The notes under the pieces are model-generated. The model searched no databases. It was not told the origin of the DNA and worked only from the letters and a program-made list of their open reading frames with translations. Of a DNA stretch of 64,000 nt, positions 7,449 through 16,358 are shown one piece after another (position 1 is the stretch's first letter; every line of letters begins with the position of its first letter). The DNA is from JAFKFH01 sp017307375 (lineage in GTDB: Bacteria > Pseudomonadota > Alphaproteobacteria > Ferrovibrionales > Ferrovibrionaceae): positions 806,001 to 870,000 of the forward strand of contig OZ245874.1 of NCBI GenBank assembly GCA_965229335.1, in the 5' to 3' direction. A program made the position numbers and the translations under genes.

Positions 7449-9239
7449 GTGATCACCGCTACCGATATCACCAAGCCTGAATATTTTCACAAGGTCGTCG
7501 ATTGCCAATGGGCCTGCCCGGCCCATACCCCGGTCCCCGAATACATCAGGCTGATCGCCGAGGGCCGCTTCTCCGACGCCTACATGATCAACTGGCAGTC
7601 GAACGTGTTTCCCGGCATCCTCGGCCGCACCTGCGACCGCCCGTGCGAGCCGGCCTGCCGTCGCGGCCGGGTCGAGGAACAGCCGGTCGCCATCTGCCGC
7701 CTGAAGCGCGTGGCCGCCGACTACAAGGACGACATCCGCGCCCGCCTGCCCAGGCCCGCCGCCGTCAGGAACGGCAAGCGCGTCGCCCTGGTCGGCGCCG
7801 GGCCGGCCTCGCTGACCGTCGCCCGCGACCTGCTGCCGCTGGGCTACGAGGTCGTCGTCTATGACGGCGAGAGGCGGGGCGGCGGCATGATCCGCAGCCA
7901 GATCCCGCGCTTCCGCCTGCCCGAGGAAGTGATCGACGAGGAAGTCGGCTACATCCTCGATCTCGGCGCCACCCCGCGCTTCGGCCAGCGGGTCGACAGC
8001 CTGAAGGGCCTGCTGGCCGAGGGCTACGACGCCGTCTTCGTCGGCTGCGGCGCGCCGCGCGGCCGCGACCTCGATATCCCCGGCCGGAAGGAAGCGGCTG
8101 CCAACATCCATATCGGCATCGACTGGCTGTCCTCGGTGTCGTTCGGGCATATCGACAAGATCGGCCGCCGCGTCCTGGTGCTGGGCGGCGGCAACACCGC
8201 GATGGATTGCTGCCGGTCGTCGCGCCGCCTGGGCGGCGAGGAGGTCAAGGTCGTCGTCCGCTCCGGCTTCGAGGAAATGAAGGCCTCACCCTGGGAAAAG
8301 GAAGATGCGATCCACGAGGATATCCCGATCCTCAACTTCCACGTGCCCAAGGCCTTCATTCACGAGAACGGCCGGCTGACCGGCATGACCTTCGAGAAGG
8401 TCCGGCCCGAATACGACGACAAGGGCCGGCGGCAGTTGGTGCCGTCGGGTGAGCCCGACGTCACGATTCCCTGCGACGACGTGCTGATCGCCATCGGCCA
8501 GGAAAACGCCTTCCCCTGGATCGAGCGCGATATCGGCATCGAATTCGACCGCTGGGGCCTGCCGGTGCTCGACCCCGTCACCTTCCAGTCGACCAATCCG
8601 GCCGTGTTCTTCGGCGGCGATGCGGCCTTCGGCCCCAAGAACATCATCTGGGCGGTCGCCCACGGCCACGAGGCGGCGATCTCGATCGACCGGCATTGCC
8701 GCGGGGAGGATGTCGGCATCCGGCCCCCGCCGCTGGTCAATCTCGCCAGCCAGAAGATGGGCATCCACGAATGGTCCTATGACAACGACATCACCCTGGA
8801 CCATCGCCATGCCGTGCCGCTGCGCGAGAAGGAAATCGCGCTGAAGGACATCCGCGTCGAGGTCGAGCTGGGCTACGATTTCAAGCTGGCGTTCAAGGAG
8901 GCGCAGCGCTGCCTGAACTGCGACGTGCAGACGGTGTTCTCGCCCCCGCTGTGCATCGAATGCGACGCCTGCGTCGACATCTGCCCGGTCGACTGCCTCA
9001 CCTTCACCGCGCCGGCAGCGGACGAAGCCGAGCTGCGCACGCGGCTGACCGCGCCGGCGACCAATGTGGGGCAGGCCCTCTATGTCGCGGACGGGTTGAA
9101 GACCGGACGGTTCATGGTCAAGGACGAGGACGTCTGCCTCCATTGCGGGATGTGCGCCGAGCGCTGCCCGACCGGGGCCTGGGACATGCAGAAATTCCAA
9201 CTGGAGACGGCCAAGGCCGGGTGTGGGCGTCATGGTTAA
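7449..9239 (+). CDS. GltD-like NAD(P)H:ferredoxin module of 2-oxoacid oxidoreductase (KorC type)
   Basis: Flavoprotein of 596 residues. Domains: an N-terminal Cys-rich [4Fe-4S] domain (about 1-110; CDRPCEPACRRGRVEEQP), an FAD-binding Rossmann motif ALVGAGPASLTVARDL near 115, an NAD(P)H-binding motif VLVLGGGNTAMDCC near 242, and a C-terminal bacterial ferredoxin domain with two clusters, CIECDACVDICPVDC from residue 502 and CLHCGMCAERCP from 563. GltD-type proteins like this pass electrons between NAD(P)H and ferredoxin. Beside 2-oxoacid:ferredoxin oxidoreductase subunits it matches the KorC arrangement known from Thauera aromatica, where it couples the enzyme to NADP. The start is GTG at 7449, with GAGAGGA about 12 bp upstream. 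The stop overlaps the korA start. Confidence 0.85.
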   Translation: MITATDITKPEYFHKVVDCQWACPAHTPVPEYIRLIAEGRFSDAYMINWQSNVFPGILGRTCDRPCEPACRRGRVEEQPVAICRLKRVAADYKDDIRARLPRPAAVRNGKRVALVGAGPASLTVARDLLPLGYEVVVYDGERRGGGMIRSQIPRFRLPEEVIDEEVGYILDLGATPRFGQRVDSLKGLLAEGYDAVFVGCGAPRGRDLDIPGRKEAAANIHIGIDWLSSVSFGHIDKIGRRVLVLGGGNTAMDCCRSSRRLGGEEVKVVVRSGFEEMKASPWEKEDAIHEDIPILNFHVPKAFIHENGRLTGMTFEKVRPEYDDKGRRQLVPSGEPDVTIPCDDVLIAIGQENAFPWIERDIGIEFDRWGLPVLDPVTFQSTNPAVFFGGDAAFGPKNIIWAVAHGHEAAISIDRHCRGEDVGIRPPPLVNLASQKMGIHEWSYDNDITLDHRHAVPLREKEIALKDIRVEVELGYDFKLAFKEAQRCLNCDVQTVFSPPLCIECDACVDICPVDCLTFTAPAADEAELRTRLTAPATNVGQALYVADGLKTGRFMVKDEDVCLHCGMCAERCPTGAWDMQKFQLETAKAGCGRHG

Positions 9240-11070
9240 GCGGATCGAGCGCGTCAACGACTTCGTCGTCAAGCTGGCCAACGTCAACGGCTCGGGCTCG
9301 GCCTCGGCCAACCAGCTGTTCGCCAAATCGATCCTGCGCATGGGTGTGCCGGTGGCGCCGCGCAACATCTTCCCCTCGAACATCCAGGGCCTGCCGACCT
9401 GGTACGAGATCCGGGTGTCGGAGGCAGGCCATCTCGGCGCTCGCGGCGGCGGCGTCGACCTGATGGTGCAGATGAATCCGCAGACCTGGGCCCAGGACAT
9501 CGCCGCGATCGAACCCGGCGGCTATCTCTTCTACGATTCGTCCAAGCCGCGACCGGCCAGCCATTTCCGCGACGACATCAACGTCATCGGCATGCGGCTG
9601 ACCGAGATCTGCAACGCCGAATATGCCGACCCGCGCCAGCGCCAGCTGTTCAAGAACATCATCTATGTCGGCGCGCTGGCGGCGCTGCTGGGCATCGAGA
9701 TTGCGGTGGTCGAGCAACTGATCGCCGAGCAGTTCAAGGGCAAGGACAAGCTGATCGCACCCAACATCCACGCGCTGCATCTGGGCCGCGACCACGCGCT
9801 GAGCGAGCTTGGCGGCACCATGGGGCTGCAGGTGCGGCGGGCCGACGCGGTCGGCGACCGCATCTCGATCGACGGCAATGCCGCCGCGGCGCTGGGGGCA
9901 ATCTATGGCGGGGCGACCGTCTGCGCCTGGTATCCGATCACCCCGTCGTCGTCGGTGGCCGAAGCCTTCATCCGCTACTGCAACCGCTATCGCGTCGATC
10001 CCGAGACCAAGCAGAACAAGTTCGCCATCGTCCAGGCCGAGGACGAGCTGGCCTCGATCGGCATGGTGATCGGGGCCGGGTGGAACGGCGCGCGCGCCTT
10101 CACCGCGACCTCTGGCCCCGGCATCTCGCTGATGCAGGAATTCCTGGGGCTGGCCTATTTCGCCGAGATCCCGGCCGTGATCATCGACGTCCAGCGCGGC
10201 GGCCCGTCGACCGGCATGCCGACGCGCACCCAGCAGTCGGACGTGCTGATCGCCGCCTATGCCAGCCACGGCGATACCAAGCATGTCCTGCTGTTCCCGG
10301 AGGACCCGCACGAAGCCTTCCAGATGACCGCCGATGCGCTGGACCTGGCCGACCGGCTGCAGACCCCGGTCTTCGTCATGCTCGACCTCGATATCGGCAT
10401 GAACGAGCGCCTGACCGCGCCGCTGACCTGGGACGATACCCGCAGGATGGACCGCGGCAAGGTGATGACGGCGGAGGAGCTGTCGGCCGGGCGCGATTTC
10501 GGGCGCTATCTCGACGTCGACGGCGACGGCATTCCTTATCGCACCTATCCGGGCACGCACCCCAGCAAGGGATCGTTCTTCACCCGCGGCACCACGCGCG
10601 ACCGCTATGCCCGCTATTCCGAGGATGCGGCGGTCTACCGCGACAACATGGAGCGGCTGCTGCGCAAGTTCGACCACGCCCGCTCGATCGTGCCGGCCCC
10701 CCGCCTACACGAGGCGGCGCAGGCCACGCGCCTCGGCGTTATCTACTACGGCTCGACCAGCCCGGCGATGAGCGAGGCGCTGGAAATCCTGGCCGAGCGC
10801 GGCATCCATGTCGACGCGCTGCGCATCCGCGCCTTCCCCTTCGCCGACGCGGTGGGCGAGTTCCTGGCCGCGCACGATACCGTGTTCGTCGTCGAACAGA
10901 ACCGCGACGCCCAGCTGCGCACGCTGCTGACCACCGAACTGCAGGCCGATCCGGTGCGGCTGGTGCCGGTGCTGCATTACGACGGCACGCCGATCTCGGC
11001 GCGTTTCATCGCCGGCGACATCGCCGCGCGTCTCATTCCGGCGCAGCCCCGCGTCAAGGAGGCGGTCTGA
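9232..11070 (+). CDS. korA: 2-oxoacid:ferredoxin oxidoreductase, fused gamma-alpha subunit
   Basis: Protein of 612 residues combining the gamma domain (about 1-190; NVNGSGSASANQLFAKSILRMG) with the alpha/pyrimidine-binding domain (from about 205; CAWYPITPSSSVAEAF, then ATSGPGISLMQEFLGLAYFAEIP). The PITPSS motif and the QRGGPSTGMPT loop are characteristic of 2-oxoglutarate/2-oxoacid:ferredoxin oxidoreductases, which bind CoA and the 2-oxoacid and reduce ferredoxin. It should pair with the beta subunit encoded next. The ATG at 9232 overlaps the end of the upstream gene by 8 bp; a GTG at 9223 is an alternative start. The stop overlaps the korB ATG by 1 bp. Substrate preference (2-oxoglutarate versus other 2-oxoacids) cannot be read from sequence alone. 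Confidence 0.87.
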   Translation: MVKRIERVNDFVVKLANVNGSGSASANQLFAKSILRMGVPVAPRNIFPSNIQGLPTWYEIRVSEAGHLGARGGGVDLMVQMNPQTWAQDIAAIEPGGYLFYDSSKPRPASHFRDDINVIGMRLTEICNAEYADPRQRQLFKNIIYVGALAALLGIEIAVVEQLIAEQFKGKDKLIAPNIHALHLGRDHALSELGGTMGLQVRRADAVGDRISIDGNAAAALGAIYGGATVCAWYPITPSSSVAEAFIRYCNRYRVDPETKQNKFAIVQAEDELASIGMVIGAGWNGARAFTATSGPGISLMQEFLGLAYFAEIPAVIIDVQRGGPSTGMPTRTQQSDVLIAAYASHGDTKHVLLFPEDPHEAFQMTADALDLADRLQTPVFVMLDLDIGMNERLTAPLTWDDTRRMDRGKVMTAEELSAGRDFGRYLDVDGDGIPYRTYPGTHPSKGSFFTRGTTRDRYARYSEDAAVYRDNMERLLRKFDHARSIVPAPRLHEAAQATRLGVIYYGSTSPAMSEALEILAERGIHVDALRIRAFPFADAVGEFLAAHDTVFVVEQNRDAQLRTLLTTELQADPVRLVPVLHYDGTPISARFIAGDIAARLIPAQPRVKEAV

Positions 11071-12125
11071 TGACCTATCTTGCCAAGCCCAAGCTGCACC
11101 ACCCGGCGCTGACCCCGAACCGCCTCGGCTTCACCCGGCGCGACTACGAAGGGGCGATCTCCACGCTCTGCGCCGGCTGCGGCCACGATTCGATCTCGGC
11201 GGCGATCATCCAGGCCTGCTATCAGATCGACCTGCAACCGCACCGTCTCGCCAAGCTGTCGGGCATCGGCTGCTCGTCGAAGACGCCGACCTATTTCCTC
11301 GGCAACAGCCACGGCTTCAACTCGGTCCACGGCCGCATGCCCTCGGTGCTGACCGGGGCCAACATGGCCAATCGCGACCTGATCTATCTCGGCGTCTCCG
11401 GCGACGGCGATTCGGCCTCGATCGGGCTGGGGCAGTTCGCCCATGCGCTGCGCCGCGGCGTCAACATGGTCTATATCGTCGAGAACAACGGCGTCTACGG
11501 CCTGACCAAGGGCCAGTTTTCCGCGACGTCGGACCGCGGCTCGAAAAGCAAGAAGGGCGTCGTCAACCGCGACGAGGCGATCGACCTCGCCGGCCTCGCC
11601 CTGCAGCTCGGCGCCACCTTCGTCGCCCGCTCGTTCTCCGGCGACAAGACCCAGCTGGTGCCGCTGATCGAGGCGGCGCTGCTGCACAAGGGGCCGGCGT
11701 TCATCGACTGCATTTCGCCCTGCGTCGCCTTCAACAACCATCCGGGCTCGACCAAGAGCTTCGATTACGTCCGCGCCCATAACGAGGCGGTCAACCACCT
11801 CGACGTGATGATCCCGCGCGAGGAGATCACGACCGACTACGAACCGGGCAGCGTGACCCAGGTGACCCAGCATGACGGCTCGGTGCTCAATCTGCGCAAG
11901 CTGGCCGCCGATTACGACGTGCATGACCGGCTGGGCGCCATGGCGCATATGATGGAACGGCGCGCCGCCGGCGAGATCGTCACCGGCCTGCTCTATGTCG
12001 AGCCCGATGCCGACGACATGCACGCCAATCTCAACACCGTCCCCACGCCGCTGAACCAGCTCGACGACGCCGCGCTCTGCCCCGGTTCGGCGGCGCTGGA
12101 CAAGCTGAACGCGTCGTTGCGTTAG
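11070..12125 (+). CDS. korB: 2-oxoacid:ferredoxin oxidoreductase beta subunit
   Basis: Protein of 351 residues, the thiamine-diphosphate/[4Fe-4S] subunit. Cluster ligands are visible in STLCAGCGHDS (two Cys), GIGCSSKTP and ISPCVAFNN. The ThDP motif is GDGDSASIGLGQFAHALRRGVNM followed by ENNGVYGLTKGQ, the usual beta-subunit signature. It completes a korC-korA-korB unit with overlapping or touching reading frames, so one transcript and coupled translation are likely. The 3' end overlaps the convergent, frameshifted dehydrogenase gene by 4 bp, with no terminator between them, so read-through antisense RNA is possible. Confidence 0.9.
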   Translation: MTYLAKPKLHHPALTPNRLGFTRRDYEGAISTLCAGCGHDSISAAIIQACYQIDLQPHRLAKLSGIGCSSKTPTYFLGNSHGFNSVHGRMPSVLTGANMANRDLIYLGVSGDGDSASIGLGQFAHALRRGVNMVYIVENNGVYGLTKGQFSATSDRGSKSKKGVVNRDEAIDLAGLALQLGATFVARSFSGDKTQLVPLIEAALLHKGPAFIDCISPCVAFNNHPGSTKSFDYVRAHNEAVNHLDVMIPREEITTDYEPGSVTQVTQHDGSVLNLRKLAADYDVHDRLGAMAHMMERRAAGEIVTGLLYVEPDADDMHANLNTVPTPLNQLDDAALCPGSAALDKLNASLR

Positions 12126-13347
12126 AACCGCGCCGCACTGTAAGGCGCCGGGTCGGTGAACGGCGCCGCGCCCGTCATCATCTCGGCCAGCAGCCGGCCG
12201 GTCGCCGGCCCCAGGGTGAAACCCTGGTGGCCGTGGCCGAAATGCAGCCACAGGCCGCGATGCCTCGGCGCCGGGCCGATCACCGGCAGCATGTCGGGCA
12301 TGCAGGGGCGGGTGCCGCTCCACGGATTGGCCTCGACCGCCGCGCCCAGCGCGATCAGGCCGCGTGCCGCCGCCTCGGCGACCTGCAACTGGCCCGACGG
12401 CAGATCGGTGCGGGCGAGATGCGCGCCGGTGGTGATGCGCATGCCGCGCGCCATCGGCGCCAGCACGTAGCCGTGCGCGGCATCCATCAGCGGCAGTTCG
12501 AGGGGCCGGGGCGCCTTGTAGTGACGGTGATAGCCGCGCTTCCTCACCATCGGGATGCGATAGCCCAGCGGCCGCAGTGCCTCGGGCGACCATGGCCCCA
12601 GCGCCACCACCGCATGCTCGGCCTCGACCCGGCCGCCATCGGCATCGACGCGCCAGCCCGAACCGGCTGATTGCAGCGAGCCGGCCTCGCCCGAGGCGAA
12701 CCGCCCGCCGGCGCGGCAGAAATAGTCGGCATAGGCCTGGACCAGCGCCCCGGGATCGGAAACGGTCCAGGGTTCCAGCCAGTGCACCGCCCCGGCGCCG
12801 GCCTCGGCCAGCGCCGGCTCGGCGCCCCGCAACTCGTCGGGCGTCATCGCGCGGAAGGCGACGCCATAGGCCGACTTCAGCCGTTCGGCCTGGGCGACAT
12901 CCTTGTCCATGCCGGCGCGGCTGCGATGGAGGACGCGGAAGCCGTCGCGGCGGATCAGCGCGTCGGCGCCGGCCAGGGTGATGAATTGCTGATGTTCCGA
13001 TGTGGCCTGGCGGATCAGCGCCGCATAGGCGGGGGCGATGCGGCCGCGGCCCCGGGGCGCCGAATGCCGCAGTAGCCGAACAGTGCGCGGCCCTGGTCGA
13101 ACAGTGCGCGCCATTCGTAATGCACGTCGTTGGTGCGGCCCAGCGCGATGGCCGCCATGGCGGCTAGGTCGCGCGGCATCGGATAGGGTTCGACCGCCTC
13201 GGCCTGGATGATGCCGGCATTGCCGTAGGACGTCTCCAGCCCCGGCGGCTTGCGGTCGACCAGCGTGACCGACCAGCCGCGGCGCTGCAGCTGCAGCGCG
13301 ATGCCGACGCCGGCCATGCCGGCGCCGAGGACCAGGGCTGTCGGCAT
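12122..13347 (-). pseudogene. D-amino acid dehydrogenase-like FAD oxidoreductase, frameshifted
   Basis: FAD-dependent DadA/DAO-family oxidoreductase split by one missing base. The first frame, from ATG 13347, reads a normal N-terminus with the dinucleotide motif VLGAGMAGVGIALQLQRRGW and runs to LFGYCGIRR. The rest (RIAPAYAALIRQ through DMLPVIGPAPRHRGLWLHFGHGHQGFTLGPATGRLLAEMM) is in another frame down to the stop at 12122. Adding one G near 13067-13071 restores LFGYWRHSAPRGRGRIAPAY and gives about 408 residues, the usual family length. The break falls in a GC-rich run, so a sequencing error is as likely as a true mutation. An AGGAG ribosome site precedes the ATG, and the TetR stop lies 2 bp upstream, so the two genes form an operon. 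Family members oxidise D-amino acids or related amines. Confidence 0.75.
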
Positions 13348-13349
13348 TG

Positions 13350-14075
13350 CTAACTCTCCTGTTGATGCATGAAGGCTTCGAGGCCAGCGATGACGATCGC
13401 CACATGGGCGTCGAAACCGGCATCGAGCGGCACGGTGGTGCCGTTCTCCCAGCGCAGCATGAAATGGCGGTTGGCCATGCGGTCGCGCAGGCGATGCAGA
13501 TGCGGATGGCGGGCCGCGTCGATGGCCGCGACCGCCGCGCGCATGTCGTCGACCCAGGCGGACTGGTCCTCGCCGGGCAGGGCGGCGAACTCCATCGTGG
13601 CGAAACCGGCCATGCTGGAGATCACGACGTCGAAAGCGGCCAGCAGCCGCTCGTCGGGGCAGCCGGCATGGGTTAGGGCGGCGAGGATGCCGTCGATCAG
13701 CGCGAGATCGACGGCCGCGTTCGATACCAGGTTCGCCCCGGTCAGCGCCGCGACATGGGGGTGGTGGCGCATCGCTTCGCGATAGCGGCGGAACAACCCG
13801 GCGATGAACGGCCGCCAGTCGCGGGGATCGGTTTCCGGCGCCAGGTCGCGCAGCACATGCGCCACGACGGCGGCCAGCAGGTCGTTCTTGCGCGGGAAGT
13901 ACCAGTAGATCGAGGTCGGATATACCCCCAGCCGCCGGGCCAGCCCCCGCATGGTGAACCCGTCGGGCCCGACCGCATCGAGCAGGCCGAGCGCCGCGTC
14001 GAGCACGACGTCGCGGCTCAACCCCGCCGGTGCCGCCGGCCGCTTGCCCGCGGATTTGCGCTCTCCTGACCCCAT
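13350..14075 (-). CDS. TetR family transcriptional regulator
   Basis: Regulator of 241 residues. An N-terminal helix-turn-helix (about 20-65; GFTMRGLARRLGVYPTSIYWYFPRKNDLLAAV) is followed by an alpha-helical ligand domain of the classical TetR C-terminal type. GGAGGGGA precedes the ATG at 14075. Its stop sits 2 bp before the start of the FAD dehydrogenase gene, so it probably controls that gene and itself. It is divergent from the Nudix/LysR pair across 135 bp, which could be its operator region. Ligand unknown; an amino acid or amine would fit the neighbour (inference). Confidence 0.85.
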   Translation of the reverse strand: MGSGERKSAGKRPAAPAGLSRDVVLDAALGLLDAVGPDGFTMRGLARRLGVYPTSIYWYFPRKNDLLAAVVAHVLRDLAPETDPRDWRPFIAGLFRRYREAMRHHPHVAALTGANLVSNAAVDLALIDGILAALTHAGCPDERLLAAFDVVISSMAGFATMEFAALPGEDQSAWVDDMRAAVAAIDAARHPHLHRLRDRMANRHFMLRWENGTTVPLDAGFDAHVAIVIAGLEAFMHQQES

Positions 14076-14114
14076 TCCCCTCCGTTACCGCAACTGGCGG
14101 TGCACGGCAATGCT

Positions 14115-14149
14115 CGACAAATCTGCAGACTATCTGTTCATTTTTGTCG
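14115..14149. promoter_or_regulatory. Candidate operator in divergent tetR/Nudix gap
   Basis: Within the AT-richer 14076-14210 gap an inverted repeat CGACAAA (14115-14121) and TTTGTCG (14143-14149) flanks a perfect 8-bp palindrome TCTGCAGA (14122-14129). Placement between a TetR gene and a divergent gene pair fits an operator. No binding evidence exists. Confidence 0.35.
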
Positions 14150-14210
14150 GGCTGCCGCGGCCCCCGCGTTGCGCCACGCTGGCCCGGCCATTGCCAAAAG
14201 GTTTGATCGC

Positions 14211-14786
14211 ATGCCAGACCGCGTCAGGATTACCGGAACCGAACTGCTCTGCCAGAACTGGGGCAGGCTGTCGCGCGTCAACCTCGACTATCGCCGCCGC
14301 GACGGCCAGTGGACGGCGCAGAAGCGCGAGGTCTACGACCGCGGCGACGGCGCGGTGATCCTGCCCTACGACCCCGATCGCGGCACGGTGCTGCTGGTGC
14401 GCCAGTTCCGCCTGCCGGCCTATCTGAATGGCGGCCACCAGGCGCTGATCGAGGCTTGTGCCGGGCTGCTCGACCAGGATCAGCCCGCCGACTGCATCCG
14501 CCGCGAGACCGAGGAGGAACTGGGCTATCGCCTGGACGACGTCACCCCGCTCTTCACCCTCTACATGAGCCCGGGCAGCGTCACCGAGCGCCTGGCCTTC
14601 TTCGCGGCACGCTACCGCCCGGCCGACCGCCTGAACGACGGCGGTGGGGCGGCGGGCGAGGGCGAGGACATCGAGGTGGTCGAGATGACGCTCGATGCCG
14701 CCCTTGCCGCCATCGCTCGCGGCGACATCGTCGACGGCAAGACCGTGGTCCTGCTCCAGCACGCGCGGCTCGCCGGCTTGCTGTGA
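14211..14786 (+). CDS. Nudix hydrolase, nucleotide-sugar diphosphatase (NudK-like)
   Basis: Protein of 191 residues, the same length as E. coli NudK, which hydrolyses GDP-mannose and related nucleotide sugars. The Nudix motif is readable as AGLLDQDQPADCIRRETEEELGY: the REUXEEXGU half is intact, while the first half is slightly degenerate (Asp where the pattern has Glu, one residue short), as in ADP-sugar-type members. VILPYDPDRGTVLLVRQFRLPAY and the YMSPGSVTERLAFFAARY stretch fit the same subfamily. The ATG at 14211 is preferred, with AAAGG 9 bp upstream; an upstream in-frame extension to 14100 shows no conserved sequence. The stop overlaps the LysR GTG start by 4 bp. Confidence 0.82.
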   Translation: MPDRVRITGTELLCQNWGRLSRVNLDYRRRDGQWTAQKREVYDRGDGAVILPYDPDRGTVLLVRQFRLPAYLNGGHQALIEACAGLLDQDQPADCIRRETEEELGYRLDDVTPLFTLYMSPGSVTERLAFFAARYRPADRLNDGGGAAGEGEDIEVVEMTLDAALAAIARGDIVDGKTVVLLQHARLAGLL

Positions 14787-15634
14787 GCGCCGGCTGGGAC
14801 GATATCCGGCTGTTCCTCGCGGTGGCCGAGACCGGGTCGCTCAGCGCCGCGGCGGCGGCTCTGGGCTGCAGCCAGCCGACGATCGGGCGGCGGCTGAAGG
14901 CGCTGGAACACGATCTCGGCCTCACGCTGCACGAACGCCACGCCAACCGCATCGTGCTGACCGCGGCGGGCCGGGCGATTGCGTCCGAGGCGGGCGCCAT
15001 GGCGGCCGCGGCCGCCGGCCTCGATCAGGCGGCGCGCGCGCTGGCGCGGGCCGAGCCCGAACCGCTGCGGATTTCGGCGACCGGATCGCTCGCCTATTTC
15101 CTCGCGCTGCACCAGCCGGAACTGGCCGCCGCGGCCGGCGGGGTGGCGGTCACGATCCTCGCCAGCCGCGACCGCGTCAATCTCGCCCGCCGCGAGGCCG
15201 ACGTGGCCCTGCGCATGCGGCGCCTGCCCGAGGATGGTGATCTCGTCGCCCGGCGGGTCGCCCGCGTGGCACATGCGGTCTATGCCGTTTCGACCGGGGT
15301 TGCGGCGGTGATCGGCCTGCCCGATCCGGAACGCCGGCCGTCGCAGGCCGCCTGGCTCGAAGGCTGGGCCGCCGGAAGGCCGGTGCCGCTGCGCCTCGGC
15401 GACGTTGCCCTGCGCCACCAGGCGGCGCGGCAGGGGATCGGTGCGACGCTGCTGCCCTGCTGGCTTGGCGACGGCGACCCGGCCCTTATCCGGCTGGTGC
15501 CGCCACCGCGCGAGTTGCAGGAGGACGTCTACCTGCTGGTCCGCCGTGATGCCCGCGGCGAGGCGCGGCTGGACCGGCTGGTCCGCGGGTTGGCGGCGTT
15601 GTTCCGGACCCGCGCCGACGCTCTATCGGGCTGA
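14783..15634 (+). CDS. LysR family transcriptional regulator
   Basis: Regulator of 283 residues. A winged helix-turn-helix is at about 5-65 (LFLAVAETGSLSAAAAALGCSQPTIGRRLKALEHDLGLTLHER), followed by a shorter-than-usual effector domain. The start is GTG at 14783, inside the end of the Nudix gene (GTGA overlap), implying translational coupling. The last 12 bp overlap the 3' end of the convergent TetR gene. Its target is unknown; LysR regulators usually control a neighbouring divergent gene, but here it is co-transcribed with the Nudix gene, so the target may be elsewhere. Confidence 0.85.
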   Translation: MSAGWDDIRLFLAVAETGSLSAAAAALGCSQPTIGRRLKALEHDLGLTLHERHANRIVLTAAGRAIASEAGAMAAAAAGLDQAARALARAEPEPLRISATGSLAYFLALHQPELAAAAGGVAVTILASRDRVNLARREADVALRMRRLPEDGDLVARRVARVAHAVYAVSTGVAAVIGLPDPERRPSQAAWLEGWAAGRPVPLRLGDVALRHQAARQGIGATLLPCWLGDGDPALIRLVPPPRELQEDVYLLVRRDARGEARLDRLVRGLAALFRTRADALSG

Positions 15635-16261
15635 CGGCATCAGCGCCGAGACCGCGGCGTCGAGGGCCGCGGTCAGCGCCGCCCGCGATCCGTCATCAGG
15701 TACCCCCCACTGCGGGAGATGGCCGTCGACCAGCATGCGGGCCAGGCCATAGGACAGGCCGCGCAGGGTCAGCAGGGTCGCCGCGACGTCGCCGCCGGGC
15801 ATCAGCCCCCGGGCCTGCGCCGTCTCGACCGCCCGGGTCATGATCGCCTGCAGCGCCGCATTGTCGGCGCGCAGGGATTCCGAGCCGTCGAAATCGATCA
15901 GCGTGCGATCGGAAATCACCCGGAAATGGGTCGGGTTGTCGATCACCCAGCCGAGATAGGCCCGGCCCATCGCCCGGAGCAGCGCGCGGGGATCATCCTG
16001 GTCGCAGCCGGCCAGGCCGTCGGTGACGGCCAGGCGCAACCGCCCCATCGCCTCCTCGGCCACCGCGGTCATCAGCGCGGTCTTGTTGGGAAAATGCCGG
16101 AACGGCGCGCCCGAGGAGACGCCGGCGCGGCGCGCGGCCTCGCGAACGGTGACGCCTTCCGCCCCCGCCTCCTCGACCAGGGCGATCGTCGCCGCGATCA
16201 TCGCTGCCCGCAGATTGCCGTGATGGTAGCTCGCCCGCCGGCTGGTAGCGCGTTCGGTCAT
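15623..16261 (-). CDS. TetR family transcriptional regulator
   Basis: Regulator of 212 residues. The HTH spans about 12-60 (YHHGNLRAAMIAATIALVEEAG then VREAARRAGVSSGAPFRHFPNKTALMTAV), followed by a WHG/TetR_C-type domain (GRAYLGWVIDNPTHFRVI). The ATG at 16261 is chosen because it places the usual RRASYHHGNLR N-terminus near the start; upstream in-frame sequence looks non-coding. It is divergent from the deaminase gene across 97 bp and convergent with LysR, overlapping it by 12 bp. It may regulate the deaminase or itself; no operator is obvious. Confidence 0.85.
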   Translation of the reverse strand: MTERATSRRASYHHGNLRAAMIAATIALVEEAGAEGVTVREAARRAGVSSGAPFRHFPNKTALMTAVAEEAMGRLRLAVTDGLAGCDQDDPRALLRAMGRAYLGWVIDNPTHFRVISDRTLIDFDGSESLRADNAALQAIMTRAVETAQARGLMPGGDVAATLLTLRGLSYGLARMLVDGHLPQWGVPDDGSRAALTAALDAAVSALMPSAR

Positions 16262-16358
16262 AGCGGCGACGATAGGACCTGAACGAGATGGCGACAACGG
16301 GCAAAGTCTCGACGCCGGACGGCGATCATGCCAGGGTCGCCCGCCTGATTTTTCGAGG

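Noticed and set aside
14100..14210. Longer N-terminus for the Nudix protein
   Set aside because: The extension would occupy the divergent operator region and shows Cys/His-rich non-conserved sequence; ATG 14211 gives the usual family length.
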